Below are positions 1 through 5,389 of a stretch of DNA of 8,180 nucleotides, in pieces (positions within the stretch are counted from its first letter, which is position 1; each line of letters begins with the position of its first letter). This DNA is from Desulfobulbaceae bacterium. GTDB lineage: Bacteria; Desulfobacterota; Desulfobulbia; Desulfobulbales; UBA5123. Made by a program: the position numbers and the translations under genes. The notes beneath the pieces are model-generated. The model saw only the letters and a list, made by a program, of their open reading frames with translations, did no database searches and was not told where the DNA came from. Where the stretch lies: the NCBI GenBank assembly GCA_029865195.1, contig JAOUHH010000124.1, positions 1 through 8,180 of the forward strand, written 5' to 3'.

Positions 1-1
1 C

Positions 2-472
2 ACCAAGCTGACCACCTACGAACAAGCAGAGGGGCTTATCACCTACCGAAAAAACGATGCGGCAATGGTGACCTATACCGTTTCCGGCCCGGTCTACAAC
101 GAATTCGCCTCGTTTATGATCATGCGAGCCCTCCCCATGGTGGTCGGAACCCAGTTGATGGTGCCGACCTTTGCGGACAAAAAACGGCACGAAGTCATTG
201 TGCAGGTGGAGACAAAAGAGAAGATACAGAGCATTTTCGGGGAAATCACGGCAATCAGGGTACGCCCGCAACTGCCGTTCAAGGGCCTGTACAAAAAGAC
301 CGGTGACCCGGTCGTCTGGATCAGCGACGATCAGGCAAGGATTCCGTTGACGATCAAGGCGAAGATCGTGATCGGCTCACTCACCGCCGAACTCATCGAC
401 TACCAAGGGTGGCGAAAACCGCCCGCGCCCACACCTGCTACCCGCAACAACGTCGAAGCAACACCTCAATGA
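2..472 (+). CDS. DUF3108 domain protein, C-terminal part (5' truncated by window edge)
   Basis: The frame is open from the left edge of the window, so the true start lies outside; the internal ATG at 65 is not a convincing start because good coding sequence runs before it. The visible 156 residues are beta-rich. They contain the pattern typical of the DUF3108 end, in which a Gly-Leu-Tyr-Lys-Lys-Thr-Gly stretch is followed by a W-I-S-D-D turn, a basic-proline segment and the closing 'GSLTAELIDYQG'. DUF3108 proteins are usually exported, of unknown function, and thought to sit in the periplasm or envelope; the signal peptide would be in the missing part. The last ~20 residues are a Pro/Thr/Asn-rich tail outside the domain. 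The family call rests on recognition of the C-terminal motif, not on a search. No terminator with a T-run follows. Confidence 0.75.
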   Translation, partial: TKLTTYEQAEGLITYRKNDAAMVTYTVSGPVYNEFASFMIMRALPMVVGTQLMVPTFADKKRHEVIVQVETKEKIQSIFGEITAIRVRPQLPFKGLYKKTGDPVVWISDDQARIPLTIKAKIVIGSLTAELIDYQGWRKPPAPTPATRNNVEATPQ

Positions 473-538
473 GCGGTTGCGAATAATCCCGCAGCCACCA
501 TAACTTGACCTGCGCCATGTCAGATGGGCCATATGGTG

Positions 539-1069
539 TCAACCGCCCCGAATGCGGCAGATGCTAGGTGCCGATGCCAATCTGCGGTCCGACTCCTCGC
601 TGGGAAGCACCATGCCGCAGATCATCTCCGTACCGGAACCGGAGAGGGTAAGCTCATAAACCGGGTCAAGATCGCGCCTATCCCATTTTTGTTGCGGAAG
701 ATAGCTATCATGATCGGCAGGCACCCCGACGCAGATCGCCTTGCCGAAATCAAGCACGCTCCCGCCACCCACCGCCAAAAACGCATCGATTTTTTCGTGA
801 CTGGCAAGGTCGATCTCCTCCCGAACCATTACCAGAAGTGGAATGACGCGAATGCCGTCAAACTCGACCTCCATCACTCCGCCTTCGTACAACGATTCAA
901 GAACCAACCGACAAACACCGAACACCGTACAGCTTGCTGATTACGCAAACGGAAACCAGCAACATCCGCCGGCCAAGCTGTGCGACCTCCACCCCACCTG
1001 CTTGATCGAGCCGAACCCAAAGATGCCCAGGGTGTGATTTTCAATCACAAAACCATACAAGGCCTTCAT
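539..1069 (-). pseudogene. Decayed iron-containing alcohol dehydrogenase (YqhD/butanol-dehydrogenase-like), frameshifted and C-terminally truncated
   Basis: On the minus strand an ATG at 1069-1067, preceded by AGGG, opens a reading frame whose first 24 residues look like an Fe-ADH N-terminus and end in 'FGFGSIKQ'. The frame then loses family likeness and stops at TAA 943-941. Between about 1001 and 915 the family-like sequence (VEVAQLGRRMLLVS) is in a neighbouring frame. It then returns to the original frame with 'RLVLESLYEGG', the NAD(P)-binding signature AVGGGSVLD and 'TLSGSGTEM', the counterpart of the LTLPATGSEM motif. The frame ends at TGA 541-539, after about 176 codons counted from the ATG. 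Full-length relatives are about 380-390 residues, so the C-terminal half with the metal-binding histidines is missing, and nothing in the sequence below 539 restores it. Two compensating frameshifts, a stop and truncation indicate a non-functional remnant. Family assignment is from motif order and is fairly secure. Confidence 0.8.
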
Positions 1070-1132
1070 GCAACCCTGTGAACCTGTAAATACAGAAACA
1101 ACAGAGCACCTGCCTAACCAGAAAACACAAAG

Positions 1133-1167
1133 ATTTACATATCAACAATATTCATTTACACAATATT
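1133..1167. repeat. Imperfect tandem repeat, ATTTACA ... ACAATATT twice
   Basis: ATTTACA occurs at 1133-1139 and 1154-1160, each followed by ACAATATT (1145-1152 and 1160-1167). In the second copy the two words share one A, while in the first they are separated by five bases. The arrangement, in a divergent intergenic region, could be a pair of operator half-sites, but no known regulator site was recognised. Confidence 0.4.
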
Positions 1168-1173
1168 GCCGAC

Positions 1174-1188
1174 ATGCTATCCTAGCAT
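1174..1188. repeat. Perfect inverted repeat ATGCTA-TCC-TAGCAT
   Basis: Six-base arms with a three-base centre, in the AT-rich gap upstream of the 162-aa gene. There is no T-run after it on either strand, so it is not a terminator. It could be an operator or a chance palindrome. Confidence 0.35.
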
Positions 1189-1344
1189 AAACTTAGCCCT
1201 ATCCATATTCACCAAATGCTTAGAACTGCGTTTCGACATTCAGTCATTTAGTTAATTGGCATAAAGAGGCGTCACACATTTTTTCAACCGAAGCGGTGTA
1301 TTCTAGAAGCCAGTTGCACCGCCCCCCCCAAGGGAAGCCAAACG

Positions 1345-1833
1345 ATGCTATTCACGGCGATGGCCATTCAGGATTACTATGATTTGTTCGCGGCAGCAGC
1401 AAACGAACTTACCATATTCACCGGTAGCCATGATCAGGAGTATGCTAACGAATTCATCACGGCTACCGGCAACTTTCTTTGCCGTCCAGGGAGCAGGCTG
1501 CGCCTTGCCTGCCAATGCAACAAGCCAATGCAACAGTGTCGGATCGTGCAAGGCATACTCGCCACCCCGGGGCGACAGGGTGAAATCCTGGCGTACGACT
1601 CCCACGCAACAGAGGAGGAAACCTTTTTTACCCTGGCCGACAAAGCCGCGTATCGGATAGATTTCCCTGAGTTTGCGGAAACGATCACCGCCTATGACGA
1701 TCCCGAGGAAGCCGCACGGCTGCATACCCATTTCGAATACATCATCTCAACCGCGACCCTAACGGCTCACCTCCCGCCACCGCTCAAACTGGTCAAGCAA
1801 AAAAACGATAACGACAGCTACCGTTCAGTGTAA
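1345..1833 (+). CDS. Hypothetical protein, 162 aa, possible distant relative of PLD-like domain proteins
   Basis: The ATG at 1345 is chosen because AGGGAAG lies just before it (1331-1337); a second Met at codon 6 lacks such a site. The product looks soluble: there is no signal peptide and no membrane helix. The N-terminal part has the pattern 'LFAAAANELTIFTG' (residues 14-27). A middle segment 'FTLADKAAYRID' (95-106) and a closing 'DPEEAARLHTHFEYII' (119-134) follow. This order (helix, strand ending in a small residue, later D-K-x-A-Y-R and a terminal F-x-x-I helix) resembles small phospholipase-D-like domains that report on membrane or nucleic-acid ligands. No HKD catalytic motif is present, so that resemblance is only a guess. 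Four cysteines occur at 46, 56, 58 and 65. The last 20 residues are polar. The stop overlaps the opposing gene by 9 bp. I do not recognise a specific family. Confidence 0.7.
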   Translation: MLFTAMAIQDYYDLFAAAANELTIFTGSHDQEYANEFITATGNFLCRPGSRLRLACQCNKPMQQCRIVQGILATPGRQGEILAYDSHATEEETFFTLADKAAYRIDFPEFAETITAYDDPEEAARLHTHFEYIISTATLTAHLPPPLKLVKQKNDNDSYRSV

Positions 1834-2085
1834 ACGCCCTCTTCCGCCCCACTCACCCACCGCAGGGAATACGCCGTCAATCTCCCGGGAAAACTCCTGC
1901 CACAACTCTGGATGACTCTCCAAAATAGAGAGTAATCGCTTGCGAACCCCTTGGCGAATCTGCCAGTTTCCATCCGCCCCTGATGCCTCGGCAAGAAGAT
2001 TGGCAACAGCCAGACGCAGTTCATCTCCAGGCTTCTGCATATCTTCCCCATACGAGAAGGAGGCAGCCAACCGGTCAAAATCCAT
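1825..2085 (-). CDS. Hypothetical small soluble protein, 86 aa
   Basis: The ATG at 2085-2083 directly abuts the TAG stop (2088-2086) of the upstream membrane-protein gene, an arrangement expected for translational coupling; no clear independent ribosome binding site is visible. The product is mostly helical and mixed-charge, with a central Arg-rich amphipathic stretch (about residues 44-66), no cysteines, and no signal or membrane segment. The C-terminus is Gly/Arg-rich and its last three codons overlap the opposing 162-aa gene. A longer same-strand frame starting at 2156 is a different frame and is not favoured. I do not recognise a family. The tight junction with the upstream gene suggests the two products act together, but nothing in the sequence says how. 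Confidence 0.6.
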   Translation of the reverse strand: MDFDRLAASFSYGEDMQKPGDELRLAVANLLAEASGADGNWQIRQGVRKRLLSILESHPELWQEFSREIDGVFPAVGEWGGRGRLH

Positions 2086-2274
2086 CTAACGGCCACCGAA
2101 ACGGTATACAACAAAGGCCACCGTCCCCGCCAGCATCGTAAATCGCAAATAGTCAAAACGACGCTGCACCAGCCCGATCAGGAACATGATCAGAAAAATT
2201 ACCACCAACGCCAGATACAGAACAAAAAACAACCTTCTGGCGATCTCATCGGGAGGATTTATCTCGCGATGCAT
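2086..2274 (-). CDS. Small two-helix inner-membrane protein, 62 aa
   Basis: Two hydrophobic helices are visible, about residues 15-35 (LFFVLYLALVVIFLIMFLIG) and 45-58. A short basic/aromatic loop (QRRFDYLR) lies between them, and a polar N-terminus precedes them. The positive loop would place both termini outside or in a hairpin with the loop in the cytoplasm. The ATG at 2274-2272 is preferred because GAGG (2287-2284) lies 9 nt upstream; an in-frame GTG two codons earlier (2280) would leave only 3 nt. It is the first gene of a two-gene run with the 86-aa gene. No family recognised; it is too short for a function call. It is divergent from the flavoprotein gene at 2395, and no clear promoter was found in 2281-2394. 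Confidence 0.65.
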   Translation of the reverse strand: MHREINPPDEIARRLFFVLYLALVVIFLIMFLIGLVQRRFDYLRFTMLAGTVAFVVYRFGGR

Positions 2275-2394
2275 TGACACTTACCTCGCTGGCCTTAGCA
2301 ACGACATAGATGATGAATAGGTTGCACAAAATCGTCGCCGCCGTTAAATCACACCTGAACCGCATCTATTGACATTTGTACAGGGAGGACGTTT

Positions 2395-3051
2395 ATGAAA
2401 GTACTTGGCGTATCCGGCTCACCAATCGCCAACAGCAACACCGACCGGGCCCTGCAAATCGCCCTGGCCGCCACTGGCGCCAAAAAAACCGAGTTCATCA
2501 AGCTGAGCGATCTCACCGTCGCCCCCTGCAACGCCTGCCTCGGCTGCGTGGAAACCAACCGCTGCATCATCAATGATGACGGCATCGCCCTGGCAGAAAA
2601 GGCATACAAGGCCGACGCCCTGATCATTGCCGGCTACACGCCTTACTCCTCCCTGGACAGCCGGAGCAAGGCGTTCATCGAGCGCCTCTACCCGCTGCGT
2701 CACCGCCACGGCCTGATGGCCGGTAAACCGGGAGCGGCGATCATCACCAGCGCCATCCCCCCCGGCCATGAGGGCATGCCGGCAGCCGGGGCAATCGGTA
2801 TCGAGGCCATCCGCAACTATATGCTCGAAGAGGGCATGAAATTCGTCGGCGGCGTATCCATCCTCGGCAATGTCCCGTGCGTCCATTGCGGCGAAGGCGG
2901 TCAATGCACGCATTCCGGCCTGAAGATGATCCATGGCCCGGACGCAACCTTCAAGAGCATCGGCATCAACGCCATCGAAGATAATCCGGAGACAATGGCT
3001 GCCCTCGTTAAACTCGGCGAGGAGATCAGCAACACATTTTACGGAGGATGA
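2395..3051 (+). CDS. Flavodoxin-fold NAD(P)H-dependent oxidoreductase / iron-sulfur flavoprotein-like
   Basis: The start is fixed by a strong AGGGAGG (2382-2388) six nt before ATG 2395. The 218-aa product opens with the strand and FMN-phosphate loop of the NADPH-dependent FMN reductase / flavodoxin-like fold (VLGVSGSP, residues 3-10, then NSNTDRAL). Residues 45-57 give C-x2-C-x2-C-x5-C, followed by Ile-Ile-Asn-Asp-Asp. This matches the compact C-x2-C-x2-C-x4-7-C motif that holds a [4Fe-4S] cluster in archaeal Isf proteins. A second group, Cys162, 165 and 171, lies within 'VPCVHCGEGGQC'. 'YTPYSSLDSRSKAFIERLY' (81-99) is the usual flavin-contact region. It is probably a cytoplasmic electron-transfer or quinone/metal/nitro-type reductase; the substrate is unknown. 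It stands alone, with the opposing sensor gene starting its stop 3 nt beyond. The flavoprotein fold is confident; the presence of the Fe-S cluster is inferred. Confidence 0.88.
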   Translation: MKVLGVSGSPIANSNTDRALQIALAATGAKKTEFIKLSDLTVAPCNACLGCVETNRCIINDDGIALAEKAYKADALIIAGYTPYSSLDSRSKAFIERLYPLRHRHGLMAGKPGAAIITSAIPPGHEGMPAAGAIGIEAIRNYMLEEGMKFVGGVSILGNVPCVHCGEGGQCTHSGLKMIHGPDATFKSIGINAIEDNPETMAALVKLGEEISNTFYGG

Positions 3052-3054
3052 ACG

Positions 3055-3855
3055 TTACAGGCCGCGGCAGAGAAACATGGAGGCCAGGAAACCGAGAACA
3101 AAGGCCGCTGGCGCAAGCCAGGAGGTCAGACGCAGGGCCTTTTTCTTCCGGCTGTATTCCGGGGTGGCATCGCGCCCGACGAAGAGATAACCCTTGGGGT
3201 TGTTATGACCGTCATTGATGATGGTGGTGCTGGTGGCGACAAAGCGCCAATGATTTTCCGGGTGGCGGATCTTGAGCGGTTTCGCCTGAATGGTTTTGTT
3301 TCTTGTGAGTTGATCCAGAAACAACCTGTACGCTGCCTGATCCTCATAGATGTCGTGGAGCAAGGCATTCTGCATCTCTTCCCAGGTACGGCCATACAGA
3401 TGTTCCGCCGCTTTGTTCCACGCCAGCACCCGGAACTGGGCGTTAGTGAGAACAACCGCATCCGGCAGGAGGTCACAGAATTCCCGCAGGCCGTGCAGGA
3501 TGGTGGTGGTTTCGTATAATCGCTCGGCAAGTTCGATGGAAAGCTTGGAGGCGACGGTCGGAAACTCTTCGAGGAAATCGTTGATCCGGTCGCTTGGTAT
3601 CCGCACCGCGGTCACATCGCTATGGGCGCGAACCGTTGCGGTGCGCTTGTGCCGAAGCAAGAAGGACATCTCGCCGAACAGCGAGCCGGGCTCGCTGATC
3701 TCGGCTAACGGTGTTTCCCCCTTGAAGATGGTGACCCGCCCGGAAACCAGGATATAGAGATCCTGGCCGTCATCGCCTTCGGTAAATATCGGCGCACCGG
3801 CGATATACTTCTGAAAATACTTCTTCAGACCCGCCTGCTGAATGACTTCCTTCAT
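3055..3855 (-). CDS. Cyclic-nucleotide-binding + PAS domain protein with C-terminal membrane helix
   Basis: The 266 aa split into three parts. Residues ~13-115 form a CRP-type cNMP-binding beta-roll: 'PIFTEGDDGQDLYILVSGRV' and a phosphate-binding cassette with F60-G61-E62 and R71-T72-A73, where Glu62 and Arg71 are the usual ribose and phosphate contacts. Residues ~125-235 form a PAS domain ('LLPDAVVLTNAQFRVLAWNKAAEHLYG', ending in 'GYLFVGRDATPEYS'). A single hydrophobic helix at ~244-263 is followed by only a few residues. No helix-turn-helix, kinase, GGDEF or methyl-accepting domain is present, so it is a sensor without an obvious output. It is probably anchored by its tail to the inner membrane, with both sensing domains cytoplasmic. 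The PAS has no conserved Cys/His evident for heme. The ATG at 3855 has GGAG very close and GGTGG further up. The stop lies 3 nt from the opposing flavoprotein stop. Function is inferred from domains only. Confidence 0.85.
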   Translation of the reverse strand: MKEVIQQAGLKKYFQKYIAGAPIFTEGDDGQDLYILVSGRVTIFKGETPLAEISEPGSLFGEMSFLLRHKRTATVRAHSDVTAVRIPSDRINDFLEEFPTVASKLSIELAERLYETTTILHGLREFCDLLPDAVVLTNAQFRVLAWNKAAEHLYGRTWEEMQNALLHDIYEDQAAYRLFLDQLTRNKTIQAKPLKIRHPENHWRFVATSTTIINDGHNNPKGYLFVGRDATPEYSRKKKALRLTSWLAPAAFVLGFLASMFLCRGL

Positions 3856-3996
3856 CGCTCCACACCACCCCGAAAGTTAACCGATCAGCCTTTTCCCCAA
3901 CAATATAATAAGAAATAATTATAGATATTAACAGATTAGACTACAAAAAACAAATCACTGCCACCGAGCCGCCGTAATTTTTACAGCAAAGAGGGA
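3856..3996. other. Intergenic region between rsmA and the cNMP-PAS gene
   Basis: No gene here. On the minus strand, past the rsmA stop, a weak stem (GCTGTAA-AAA-TTACGGC, with G-U pairs) at about 3973-3989 is followed some 17 nt later by a T-run (3950-3945 read on the minus strand). This is at best an imperfect terminator. The rest is the AT-rich promoter block of the next gene, so transcription from the tsaD-rsmA run could read into the sensor gene. Confidence 0.4.
3918..3946 (-). promoter_or_regulatory. Sigma70-like promoter for the cNMP-PAS gene
   Basis: On the minus strand TTGTAG (3946-3941) is followed after 17 nt by a perfect TATAAT (3923-3918), in an AT-rich stretch. Transcription would start near 3911, leaving a leader of about 56 nt before the ATG at 3855. 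The -35 box is weak (3 of 6), but the -10 and the spacing are ideal. Confidence 0.55.
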
Positions 3997-4866
3997 TCAA
4001 CCGGCGAGATACGCGGCAACCCCATTTGCAAGCCTGACAAAATCCTCCACCCGCAACCTCTCCGCCCGAGTTTTAGGATCAATGTCGGCCCGCACGAGTA
4101 TCTCGGCAACCAACCCCTTGTCACAGTTCGGCAACGCCACGGCGGAAAGCGAGTTGAGCAGGGTCTTGCGGCGTTGCTGAAACGCCCCCTTGACCAATCG
4201 CCGCAGGAGGGCTGCATCATGCGGGGGCAGCGCCCGCACCCGACTCGGCGGCGGATCGAAAACGATCTTCACAACCTGTGAATCCACCTTGGGACGCGGA
4301 TGAAACTGCTCCGGCCCGACCGTCAGCAACGTCTCCACCGATGCGCAGGCCCCGAGAAGCACCGAAAGGATGCCATATTCCTTGGTGCCGACCTGCGCGG
4401 TCAGCCGTTCGGCCACCTCCTTCTGCAACATCAACACCGCCCAGCCCATTACCGGTTGGTTGTCAATGAGCTTGAAGAGCAACGGGTTCGATATCGAATA
4501 GGGCAGATTGGCCATTATCTTGAGCCGCCCGCCGCATTGTTTGGCAAGTTCCGGAAAATCCGCCTTGAGCAGATCCTGATGAATCAACTCGACGTTTCCA
4601 GGAAGATTGCCGCTCTCGCGCTGCCATTTAATGATCCCGGCGTCCAATTCGATGCCGATCACCTGCTTGACCCGAGCCGCGAGCGGGATGGTCAACGAAC
4701 CGAGGCCGACGCCAAGCTCGACCACCGTTTCCTCGCTGCCCACGCCTGCGCGCTGCACGATCATCGCCGGGGTATGCTGATGGATAAGAAAATTCTGCCC
4801 CAGCTTTTTACTTGGGGCCAGGCTTCGTTCCTTGAGTATCTCTTTTATGGTATGACTGTCCGGCAT
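3997..4866 (-). CDS. rsmA: 16S rRNA (adenine(1518)-N6/adenine(1519)-N6)-dimethyltransferase
   Basis: RsmA (KsgA) uses S-adenosylmethionine to dimethylate two adjacent adenines in the 3' terminal hairpin of 16S rRNA during small-subunit maturation. The 289-aa product has the full set of family marks. These are KKLGQNFL (20-27), the SAM motif ELGVGLGSLT (50-59), the acidic 'GIELD' (71-75), 'QDLL' (97-100), the catalytic 'NLPYSIS' (120-126), 'FHPRPKVDS' (188-196) and the C-terminal 'AFQQRRKTLLNSL' (228-240). The length is normal. The motif IV residue after Tyr is Ser rather than the Asn of E. coli, which is a position known to vary. The ATG at 4866 follows the DUF2062 stop by 6 nt with no clear ribosome binding site, which suggests translational coupling. 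It is the last gene of a run tsaD > DUF2062 > rsmA. A functional assignment is confident. Confidence 0.96.
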   Translation of the reverse strand: MPDSHTIKEILKERSLAPSKKLGQNFLIHQHTPAMIVQRAGVGSEETVVELGVGLGSLTIPLAARVKQVIGIELDAGIIKWQRESGNLPGNVELIHQDLLKADFPELAKQCGGRLKIMANLPYSISNPLLFKLIDNQPVMGWAVLMLQKEVAERLTAQVGTKEYGILSVLLGACASVETLLTVGPEQFHPRPKVDSQVVKIVFDPPPSRVRALPPHDAALLRRLVKGAFQQRRKTLLNSLSAVALPNCDKGLVAEILVRADIDPKTRAERLRVEDFVRLANGVAAYLAG

Positions 4867-4872
4867 CAGGCG

Positions 4873-5373
4873 TTACCGCAGAATGTGCTTCAACCGTCTC
4901 TTGCTCTCCAGGTTGGCAAAAAAACGGTATGAAAGAAAATAGCCCGCCACTCCGAATGGCAGCGCCAAAACAAACCCTCCGAGGAGCAGGGTGACGAGCG
5001 CCTCGCGGCCGAGATGCATCACCGCCGCGAGGCGTTCCATAAACCCGGCGTCGGAAAGGACGAGCTCCATAACGGATTTGACATTCGCCCATGAGATGGC
5101 AGTGCCGGTAAGCCCTTCACCTACCCGCCAGGAAAGATAATAGGTAGGTGGGATGGTGAGTGGATTCGACACCACAACGCTGGCCAGCAAGCCGGCAATC
5201 TTGCTGCCTCTGGAAATAATTGTAAAAAGAAGAATAAGCACCGTGTGCAACGGGATGGTGGGCGTAATGCCGATAAACATGCCGATCCCGACCCCACGCG
5301 CAAGCTCGGATGGTTCACCCCTGAGGCGGATAACCCGCAGGTAATAGTACCGAAGTGTGCGCTGCGGTGCCAT
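4873..5373 (-). CDS. DUF2062 family integral membrane protein
   Basis: The 166-aa product carries the DUF2062 hallmarks: a basic N-terminal 'LRGEPSELARGVGIGMFIGITP' region, then 'SNPLTIPPTYYLS' (69-81) in the second hydrophobic segment. Membrane segments are visible at about 27-53, 61-80 and 125-149, and the tail is basic. It is an inner-membrane protein of unknown function; relatives often occur next to cell-envelope or translation genes. The start is uncertain. ATG 5373 is preferred because AGGGGG (5391-5386) precedes it and it lies 16 nt past the tsaD stop. Upstream in-frame ATGs at 5415 and 5445 overlap tsaD and have no good ribosome binding site. The longest version would be 190 aa and add a short basic/aromatic leader. 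It is tightly packed between tsaD and rsmA. Confidence 0.85.
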   Translation of the reverse strand: MAPQRTLRYYYLRVIRLRGEPSELARGVGIGMFIGITPTIPLHTVLILLFTIISRGSKIAGLLASVVVSNPLTIPPTYYLSWRVGEGLTGTAISWANVKSVMELVLSDAGFMERLAAVMHLGREALVTLLLGGFVLALPFGVAGYFLSYRFFANLESKRRLKHILR

Positions 5374-5389
5374 TTTCAACGGGAACCCC

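Larger units (their letters stand above)
1070..1344. other. AT-rich gene-free gap with short repeats
   Basis: I see no gene in this stretch. It is clearly more AT-rich than its neighbours and lies between the start of the dehydrogenase remnant (-) and the start of the 162-aa gene (+), so it is a divergent control region by position. It contains a small inverted repeat CTGTA-AA-TACAG (1084-1095). There are two direct copies of ATTTACA (1133-1139, 1154-1160), plus an inverted copy TGTAAAT at 1085-1091. It also has two copies of ACAATATT (1145-1152, 1160-1167) and an inverted repeat ATGCTA-TCC-TAGCAT (1174-1188). An eight-C run (1322-1329) sits just before the ribosome binding site of the next gene. 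No promoter hexamer pair is strong enough to call. Confidence 0.7.

Noticed and set aside
524..940. Plus-strand 138-aa open frame over the dehydrogenase remnant
   Set aside because: The opposite strand carries clear Fe-ADH motifs; the plus-strand product is a low-complexity shadow without a ribosome binding site.
1033..1049. TGTGA...TCACA as a CRP site
   Set aside because: The half-sites are separated by seven bases rather than six, and the sequence lies inside the start of the dehydrogenase remnant, so it is better explained as former coding sequence.
1084..1095. CTGTA-AA-TACAG as a LexA (SOS) box
   Set aside because: A classical LexA site needs CTG-N10-CAG; here the spacing is only six, and no SOS gene is adjacent.
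2369..2374. Perfect TTGACA as -35 of a promoter for the flavoprotein gene
   Set aside because: A -10 at the right distance would fall on the start codon (TTTATG) and the ribosome binding site would be upstream of the transcript start.
2419..2934. Minus-strand 171-aa open frame inside the flavoprotein gene
   Set aside because: Shadow frame of a GC-rich gene; the plus strand has the fold motifs and a strong ribosome binding site.
4490..4510. Ser in place of Asn in the rsmA motif NLPY-x-I as a sign of altered activity
   Set aside because: The residue after Tyr varies among known RsmA proteins, and every other motif is intact.
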